Source of the DNA: CAVQOB01 sp963714325
GTDB taxonomy: Bacteria > Pseudomonadota > Alphaproteobacteria > Rhizobiales > Hyphomicrobiaceae
Direction: 5' to 3'
Assembly (NCBI GenBank): GCA_963714325.1
Contig: CAVQOB010000008.1
Span: 620,001 to 684,000, forward strand
Length of the DNA stretch: 64,000 bases
Shown here: positions 58,669 to 64,000 of the stretch, piece after piece
Layout of the letters: each line of letters opens with the position of its first letter
Position numbering within the stretch: the stretch's first letter is position 1
The notes under the pieces: model-generated
What the model was told of the DNA's origin: nothing
Seen by the model: only the letters and a program-made list of their open reading frames with translations
Databases searched by the model: none
Made by a program: the position numbers and the translations under genes

Positions 58669-59352
58669 ATGTTTCGACGCCCTTCTATCCGCTACGGGAC
58701 CAGTCCCGAACCCGTCACACCCTATCAACGCGCCGCCCAGGTCTGGGATGACCGCATCGGTTCAGCCCGGGTGCAGGCGAAAAACTGGCGGCTCGCCTTC
58801 TTCGGTTGCCTTGCGCTTTCGGGAGGGCTGGCAGGCGGTCTCGTCTGGCAATCGGCGCGCGGCACGATCACGCCCTGGGTGGTCGAGGTCGACAAGCTCG
58901 GACAGGCACAGGCCATCGCGCCTGCCGATGTCGATTATCGCCCGACCGACCCGCAGATGGCGTTCCACCTTGCTCGCTTCATCGAACAGGTGCGCGCCAT
59001 TCCCGCCGATCCGATCGTGCTGCGGCAAGACTGGCTCAGGGCTTACGACTTCACCACCGACCGCGGCGCGCAGGCGCTCAATGACTATGCGCGCAACAAC
59101 GATCCCTTTGCCCAAGTCGGCAAGGTGCAGGTCGCGGTCGATGTGTCGAGCGTCGTTCGTGCGTCGAACGACAGCTTTCGCGTCGGCTGGACCGAGCGGC
59201 GTTACCAGGATGGCGCACTCCTCGAGACCTCGCGGTGGTCAGCGATCCTGACCACCGTCGTGCAGCCACCTCGCACTCCCGATGCCCTGCGCAAGAATCC
59301 GCTCGGCCTGTTCATCAACGCCATCAACTGGTCAAAGGAGCTTAGCCAATGA
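58669..59352 (+). CDS. trbF: TrbF, VirB8-type conjugal transfer protein
   Basis: The protein has 227 residues with a short cytosolic start (TPYQRAAQVWDDRIGSARVQ), one membrane helix (LAFFGCLALSGGLAGGLVW) and a periplasmic VirB8-like domain containing DFTTDRGAQALNDYARNNDP and VGWTERRYQDGALLE, ending NPLGLFINAINWSKEL. It joins the inner-membrane complex to the core channel. The gene is intact and its stop overlaps the trbG start. Confidence 0.93.
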   Translation: MFRRPSIRYGTSPEPVTPYQRAAQVWDDRIGSARVQAKNWRLAFFGCLALSGGLAGGLVWQSARGTITPWVVEVDKLGQAQAIAPADVDYRPTDPQMAFHLARFIEQVRAIPADPIVLRQDWLRAYDFTTDRGAQALNDYARNNDPFAQVGKVQVAVDVSSVVRASNDSFRVGWTERRYQDGALLETSRWSAILTTVVQPPRTPDALRKNPLGLFINAINWSKELSQ

Positions 59353-60268
59353 TCCGCCCGACGCGCGCCCTGCGCACATCCATTATGCTCTCAGCGGTAA
59401 CACTGATCTGCATCCCTGCCCAAGCCATGGCGCGCGAACAGCGCGCTCAGCCGCATCCAATTCCTGCTACATCGGCGCAGACCGTTGAGCCTGCCGACCC
59501 GCGCACCCGTGTTGGTAGGGCCAACGCCGCAGCGCGGGTGGAACCGGAGCGCACCAGCTATTTCAATGCCATCCAGCAATATGCCTATACCGATGGAGCC
59601 CTGTTCCAGATTTACACCGCACCGGGGCAGATTACCGACATCATGCTCCAGGAAGGCGAAGAACTCGTTGGACCGGGGCCGGTCGCATCGGGCGATACTG
59701 TCCGCTGGATCATCGGCGACACGGTAAGCGGTGCCGGAGCATGCGCGCCGCGTTCACATCCTCGTCAAGCCGACGCGGGCCGACATTCGCACCAACCTCA
59801 TCATCAATACCAATCGGCGCACCTATCATCTCGAACTCGAGCGCCACGAACTCGACCTATATGGCCGCAGTCTCCTGGACCTATCCGCAGGACGCCTTGA
59901 TCGCCCTGCGTACTGCCGAGGCCGAGCGTGAACGCACGGCTCCGGTGGCGGCGGGTATCGATTTCTCAAGCCTGAATTTTCGCTACCGCATCGGGGGCGA
60001 TCATCCCGGATGGCGACCAGTGCGGGTGTTCGATGATGGCCGGCAGGTGTTCATCGAGTTTCCGGGCGACATTGCGAGCGGCGATATGCCGCCGCTGTTC
60101 GTGATCGGCGCGGACCAGGCAGCTGAGCTGGTGAACTACCGTGTGCAAGGCCGGTATATGGTTGTCGACCGGCTGTTTGAGCGTGCGGAATTGCGGCTTG
60201 GCGCAGGCAACAGCGCCAAGCAGGTTCGCATTGAGCGTGAACGCGCACGCCGCCGGAGCCGCTCATGA
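59349..60268 (+). CDS. trbG: TrbG, VirB9-type outer-membrane channel protein, two frameshifts
   Basis: The signal peptide TSIMLSAVTLICIPAQAMA is followed by the VirB9 sequence YAYTDGALFQIYTAPGQITD and ILQEGEELVGPGPV-like IMLQEGEELVGPGPVASGDT. A shift near 59,730 leads to RRVHILVKPTRADIRTNLII and NTNRRTYHLEL; another near 59,840 leads to MAAVSWTYPQDALIALRTAE and the C-terminal NFRYRIGGDHPGWRPVRVFD and QGRYMVVDRLFERAELRLG. The parts together cover a full VirB9. The end overlaps trbI by four bases. Confidence 0.9.
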
Positions 60269-61590
60269 ACACGAGACCGCAGGATGATGGCGTGCGACCG
60301 GTCTCCAACCGGATTGTTGAGGCTGAAGTCGAGACTGACGTTGAAACAGACGTTGAGGTCGATGCCGAAGGCGACGAGCCTGACGACGAGCGCCCGGTTG
60401 CACCGGCCAACCCCGACGGGTTTCGCCTTGGCGGGGAACCGCCGCGCGTCATGCGCTTGTCGCGCAAGGCACTGGCAATTCTTGGCGTCATCGCCAGCGT
60501 CGGGATTGGCGGTTCGCTGATCTACGCACTTCAGCCCAAGAACCACGCGCCAGCCGAGAATCTCTACGACACGAACAGCCGCAACCGCGCGGACTCGGTC
60601 AACGGTGCGCCTGCCAACTACGGCGACGTGCCAAAATTAGGTCCTGCACTGCCCGGTGATCTCGGCGGCCCTATCGTTGCCGCGCAGCGTGGCGGACAGA
60701 ATGTCCCGATCCCGCCAATTGGTGCCGCCCCGGCCGCAGGACAGCCCGATCCGCGGATTGCCGCCGCCGAACAAGCGCGCGAGCGCGCCGCGCAGGAGCG
60801 TGACAGCGCCCGGACCAGTCGCCTGTTTCTTGCCGGAGAGACCGGAACGACCGACAATCGGTCTGCAACCGCAGTAGGGCCAGCGCCATCATCTTCGATA
60901 CCAGGTGCCGATCCAGCTCAACCGTCTGCACCAACAGCCACGTCAAGCCGCCGCGCATTTCTCGGACAGCGCGGCAACCGCAGCACGGAAAGCCCTGAGC
61001 GCATCATGCGCCTTGCATCGCCTTACGTTGTGCAGGCCGGAAGCGTGATACCGGCAGCGCTCATAACCGGCATCCGGTCCGACCTTCCAGGTCAGATCAC
61101 AGCGCAGGTTACACAAAACGTCTACGACAGCCCCACCGGCCGCATCCTTCTGATCCCCCAAGGCTCAAGGCTGATCGGTGAATATGACAGCGACGTAGCC
61201 GCCGGACAGAACCGCGTGCTGCTGGCGTGGGACCGCCTCATCCTTCCCGGAGGTCAATCGATCCTGCTTGATCGCCTGCCCGGCGCTGATGCTGCCGGTA
61301 TGGCCGGCCTTGAAGACCAGACCAACTATCATTGGGGCAACATGCTCAAGGCCGCGCTCATTTCGACATTGCTGGGCGCTGGTACAGAGCTCATCTCGAA
61401 CGGTGATAGCGATCTCATTCGGGCGCTGCGTTTCGGCACGCAGGACACCATAAGCCAGACTGGCAGGCAGGTCGTGCAGCGGCAATTGAACGTGCCGCCG
61501 ACACTGACCGTGCGGCCCGGATTTTCGCTGCGCATCATCGTGACGCGTGATCTGGTGCTCGAACCGATGCCTGCAGGAGGAACGCGATGA
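60265..61590 (+). CDS. trbI: TrbI, VirB10-type core channel protein
   Basis: The protein has 441 residues. A strikingly acidic N-terminus (repeated EVETDVETDVEVDAEGDEPD) is followed by one membrane helix (ALAILGVIASVGIGGSLIYA), a Pro-rich linker and a C-terminal TrbI/VirB10 beta-barrel domain with VVQAGSVIPAALITGIRSDL, GRILLIPQGSRLIGEYDSD and TVRPGFSLRIIVTRDLVLEP. It senses energy and spans both membranes. The gene is intact and overlaps the DUF2274 gene. Confidence 0.94.
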   Translation: MNTRPQDDGVRPVSNRIVEAEVETDVETDVEVDAEGDEPDDERPVAPANPDGFRLGGEPPRVMRLSRKALAILGVIASVGIGGSLIYALQPKNHAPAENLYDTNSRNRADSVNGAPANYGDVPKLGPALPGDLGGPIVAAQRGGQNVPIPPIGAAPAAGQPDPRIAAAEQARERAAQERDSARTSRLFLAGETGTTDNRSATAVGPAPSSSIPGADPAQPSAPTATSSRRAFLGQRGNRSTESPERIMRLASPYVVQAGSVIPAALITGIRSDLPGQITAQVTQNVYDSPTGRILLIPQGSRLIGEYDSDVAAGQNRVLLAWDRLILPGGQSILLDRLPGADAAGMAGLEDQTNYHWGNMLKAALISTLLGAGTELISNGDSDLIRALRFGTQDTISQTGRQVVQRQLNVPPTLTVRPGFSLRIIVTRDLVLEPMPAGGTR

Positions 61591-61814
61591 CCCGTCTCAA
61601 ACTGGCTGATCTGGCCGATGAAAAACCGGTGCGGCTCACCTTCGAGCTCTCTGCACGGCTTCACCGCGATCTGGTGGCTTATGCACTCGCCGTAAACGGC
61701 GGAGATGCCAAAGGTGCGCCGACCGCTGAGCGGCTCATCCCGCCCATGCTTGAGCGGTTTATCGCAACTGACCGGGCTTTTGCCAAAGCGCGCAAGACAC
61801 CTCAGACGGGGTAA
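61587..61814 (+). CDS. DUF2274 protein at the end of the trb operon
   Basis: The protein has 75 residues, starting MTRLKLADLADEKPVRLTFE with a LIPPMLERFIATDRAF end. DUF2274 genes are regularly found directly after trbI on alphaproteobacterial conjugative elements. The fold resembles small ribbon-helix-helix-like proteins, so a regulatory role is possible but unproven. The start overlaps trbI; the end overlaps the convergent LysR gene by 13 bp. Confidence 0.88.
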   Translation: MTRLKLADLADEKPVRLTFELSARLHRDLVAYALAVNGGDAKGAPTAERLIPPMLERFIATDRAFAKARKTPQTG

Positions 61815-62698
61815 CGCTCGTTGATCAGGGTGAAGAAGCGTTGCAGCGCCGGATTGTCATTGTCTTCGCGCCAGTAAACCGAAAATTCGAGGCGCGTCGT
61901 GCCGTTCTGATCGTGGATATCGCGGAAATGGAGATCCGGCCATGTCACGCCCTGCGAGGCTTCGGTTGCGATCGATATGAAACGACCGACCGACACAATG
62001 CTCAGCACGCTCTCGAGGCTGGTATTCTGCACGATGATGTTCGGCCGCCCGCCTTGTCCGGTCAGCCGCGCAGCAAGCAGATTGGCCAGAGTCGGACCAA
62101 TGCCGCCGCCCGGCACCACGAACACTTCGCGGCGCAGATCACTCCAGTAGATCCGGTCGCTTTCGAGAAGCCGATGGCCCGACTGCAAGGCGACCATAAG
62201 CCTGTCAGACCAGACCGAGCGCGCCAGAATGCCGCTCTCTTCCATCCCGGCCGGTGCCACCGCGACATCGATGGTCCGAGACTGCAAGGCATTCAGCAGC
62301 TTTTCCGGAGCGGCTTCCTCGCCATCGAACTGGACGTCAGGAAATCGGGTCAGATACTCGGAGAAGGTCTGCTTCAGATTGCCTGCCATCAGTGACGAGC
62401 TGTAACCGACGGCAAGTCGTCCCTGCTCGCCATAGCTGACCGCACGCGCGGTGGTTTGCAGATTGTCGATGTCAGTGATGATGCGCCGCGCGGACTCAAG
62501 AAAGACCTGGCCCATCTCGGTCGGCTCAGCTCCCCGCGTCGAACGCGTAAACAACTTGATGCCGAGTTTGTCCTCAAGTTGCGTAACCCGCAGGCTCAGC
62601 GTTGCCTGCTTCATGCTGAGCGCCGTGGCAGCACGGGAAAAGCTGCGGGTATCTGCGGTCAGAACGGCGTAGCGGAGTTGCCGAACCTCGATCGTCAT
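61802..62698 (-). CDS. LysR-family transcriptional regulator
   Basis: The protein has 298 residues. The N-terminal winged helix is standard (LRYAVLTADTRSFSRAATAL, then LSLRVTQLEDKLGIKLFTRS), followed by a substrate-binding domain (GRLAVGYSSSLMAGNLKQTF; ILARSVWSDRLMVALQSGHR). It lies convergent to the trb operon and divergent from the NYN gene. It may respond to a signal controlling transfer or cargo genes. The 206-bp divergent gap is AT-rich, but no clear T-N11-A site was picked out. Confidence 0.93.
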   Translation of the reverse strand: MTIEVRQLRYAVLTADTRSFSRAATALSMKQATLSLRVTQLEDKLGIKLFTRSTRGAEPTEMGQVFLESARRIITDIDNLQTTARAVSYGEQGRLAVGYSSSLMAGNLKQTFSEYLTRFPDVQFDGEEAAPEKLLNALQSRTIDVAVAPAGMEESGILARSVWSDRLMVALQSGHRLLESDRIYWSDLRREVFVVPGGGIGPTLANLLAARLTGQGGRPNIIVQNTSLESVLSIVSVGRFISIATEASQGVTWPDLHFRDIHDQNGTTRLEFSVYWREDNDNPALQRFFTLINERYPV

Positions 62699-62904
62699 GC
62701 TGCTAATGCTCCCCCGTTCTCTTTCTTGCCGACATTGAGGCGCAATCAGACTGAAATCGCAATATAAATTCGCAATAATGGAATGAGGTCAGAGATCGAT
62801 CCGTAAATTTACTTGCCCAGTCAGGCGGATGCCGGAATTTAACTTCAAATCTGTTTGATCTATTTTGGAGACAAATTTTAACGGCGGCGTGGTAAGGATT
62901 TGAC

Positions 62905-63660
62905 ATGTCGAATGAACCCCGTGCTCCACGTCTTGCTGTCCTCATCGACGCTGACAATGCCTCCTCCCGTATCGCTACCCGTCTGTTCGAAGAGATCGCC
63001 AAGATCGGTGAAGCCAGCGTGCGCCGGATTTATGGCGACTTTTCCGGAACCCGCCTCAAATCCTGGGCAGAGGTGCTTTCAACCCACGCAATCCGGGCGC
63101 AGCAGAATTTCGCCTACACCACCGGCAAGAATGCGTCTGACATTGCGCTCGTGATCGACGCCATGGACCTGTTGCATACCGGGCGCTTCGACGCCTTCTG
63201 TCTGGTATCGTCTGACAGTGATTTCACCGGGCTTGCGGCCCGCATCCGCGAGCAAGGCATCGATGTCTATGGCTTCGGCGAGCAGAAAACCCCCGAGAGC
63301 TTCCGCCAGGCTTGCCGACGCTTCATCTACACGGAGAATCTTCTGCCGGAGGCTCCGACCTCGGAAGAGCCCGAACGCGCCGATCTGCGTCCCGCGGCAG
63401 CCAAACAAGCCCCAAGCGCGGCCGCCCCGCTTATTCGCAAGGCTATCGCGCAGCTGGACGATGACGGTGGCTGGGTTCCTTTGGGCCGAGTGGGTCAGCG
63501 TCTCGCCGAACTTGCCTCGGATTTCGATCCGCGCACCTATGGTCAAGCCAAGCTCAGTGATCTCGTCGACAAGGCGGGGCCATTCGAATCTCGCAGGACA
63601 GAGTCAGGGCATGTCCAAATCCGGTTGAAAGTGACTGGCAACAAATCAAAGGCGAACTAG
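62905..63660 (+). CDS. NYN-domain (PIN-like) nuclease with C-terminal OST-HTH/LOTUS domain
   Basis: The protein has 251 residues. The NYN domain has its acidic active-site residues in LAVLIDADNASSRI, ASDIALVIDAMDLLHTGRFD and CLVSSDSDFTGLAARIREQG. After a linker rich in Ala and Pro (about 150-175) an OST-HTH/LOTUS domain follows (IRKAIAQLDDDGGWVPLGRV; FDPRTYGQAKLSDLVDKAG). These are predicted RNA-processing enzymes (LabA/DUF88 relatives). AAGGA precedes the ATG. The gene often accompanies ArdC-like genes on sphingomonad elements (known only from general experience of such elements). Confidence 0.9.
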   Translation: MSNEPRAPRLAVLIDADNASSRIATRLFEEIAKIGEASVRRIYGDFSGTRLKSWAEVLSTHAIRAQQNFAYTTGKNASDIALVIDAMDLLHTGRFDAFCLVSSDSDFTGLAARIREQGIDVYGFGEQKTPESFRQACRRFIYTENLLPEAPTSEEPERADLRPAAAKQAPSAAAPLIRKAIAQLDDDGGWVPLGRVGQRLAELASDFDPRTYGQAKLSDLVDKAGPFESRRTESGHVQIRLKVTGNKSKAN

Positions 63661-63856
63661 CCTTCTTCATACCGATCTTTCGATAGGATGTCGGGGAAAG
63701 CCTTCCCCTGCTGCTGAGCCCACCGGTCTCATCAGACCCCTTCGTGCGGGACTGCCGCCCCGCAACGCCCCGCGAGAGGAAGAGGGGCGGGATTGTCCCG
63801 TGACGGGCTGAGAGCGGCGAGAGAGGCTCGCTGCGGGTCCGTCGCGGAGACCTGCC

Positions 63857-64000
63857 ATGGCGCAACGACATGTTGCCCGCTCAAACCCTGAGCGGATCAA
63901 TCTTTACCAGCAAATCACAGACCGCATCATCACCGATCTCGAAGCTGGGCGCGTCCCATGGGTTCAGCCCTGGGGATCTGCCAATGCCGGCATCGGCATG
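63857..64000 (+). CDS. ArdC-like antirestriction/ssDNA-binding protein, cut by the window end
   Basis: Only 48 codons are inside the window: MAQRHVARSNPERINLYQQI, then TDRIITDLEAGRVPWVQPWG. This is the start of the ArdC/DUF1738 N-terminal domain, which binds single-stranded DNA and protects incoming conjugative DNA. The 196 bp upstream (63,661-63,856) are GC-rich with several GGGCGGG/CCCGCCC-type short repeats and likely hold its promoter. The stop codon lies beyond the window. Confidence 0.85.
   Translation, partial: MAQRHVARSNPERINLYQQITDRIITDLEAGRVPWVQPWGSANAGIGM

Overview
The window reads as three pieces of DNA that do not obviously belong together. Segment A (about 1-37,720) looks like the chromosome of a GC-rich alphaproteobacterium of the Hyphomicrobiales type. 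It carries ordinary metabolic genes, short palindromic repeats (TTGGGTT...AACCCAA and CTCCCCG...CGGGGAG) of a kind common in that order, a heterotetrameric sarcosine oxidase and a TRAP transporter. Segment B (about 37,720-48,815) looks gammaproteobacterial: a type IVa pilin with a sigma-54 promoter, a PilB ATPase and a surface-glycan cluster. Segment C (about 48,820-64,000) looks like a conjugative element of the type found in sphingomonads: trbBCDEJKLFGI, DUF2274, a LysR regulator, a NYN/LOTUS protein and the start of an ArdC-like gene, with an AbiE toxin-antitoxin pair and a KAP/YobI-type ATPase at its edge. Both joins cut through two genes at once (dac/pilB near 37.72 kb; flippase/ATPase near 48.82 kb), so a chimeric contig is the simplest reading. 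Taxonomic statements are inferences from gene content, not from searches.

Segment A in order: 3' end of prs; paaA-paaB-(membrane protein)-paaC-paaD-paaE for aerobic phenylacetyl-CoA epoxidation; def, a DUF4242 gene, a def remnant in an inverted duplication, an O-methyltransferase, fmt, an MFS transporter and an SDR dehydrogenase; a fused hydantoinase/5-oxoprolinase (hyuAB) invaded by two palindromic elements and frameshifted; a TRAP transporter (dctQ-dctM, then dctP) and a DUF2147 protein; soxB-D-A-G; a membrane-anchored DUF2235 hydrolase; dienelactone hydrolase and an aspartic-protease-like RimK-associated protein; a nucleotide-sugar epimerase/dehydratase; fumC, ETF-QO, a YcxB-like protein, family 4 uracil-DNA glycosylase, a GyrI-like protein, sodB and a truncated D,D-carboxypeptidase.

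Segment B: truncated pilB, an alkaline-phosphatase-superfamily membrane enzyme, pilA with its sigma-54 promoter and terminator, two GT-C type membrane glycosyltransferases, a GT2 glycosyltransferase, a methyltransferase and the C-terminal part of a polysaccharide flippase. Segment C: ATPase, abiEii and abiEi on the minus strand, then the trb mating-pair-formation operon on the plus strand with nearly every junction overlapping, then regulator and cargo genes.

Single-base indels interrupt at least fifteen otherwise conserved genes. They are densest in segment B, moderate in C and sparse in A. Many sit in short homopolymers, so they look more like uncorrected long-read errors than decay. Genes are therefore annotated across frameshifts where homology clearly continues. 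I saw no tRNA, rRNA, CRISPR array or transposase.
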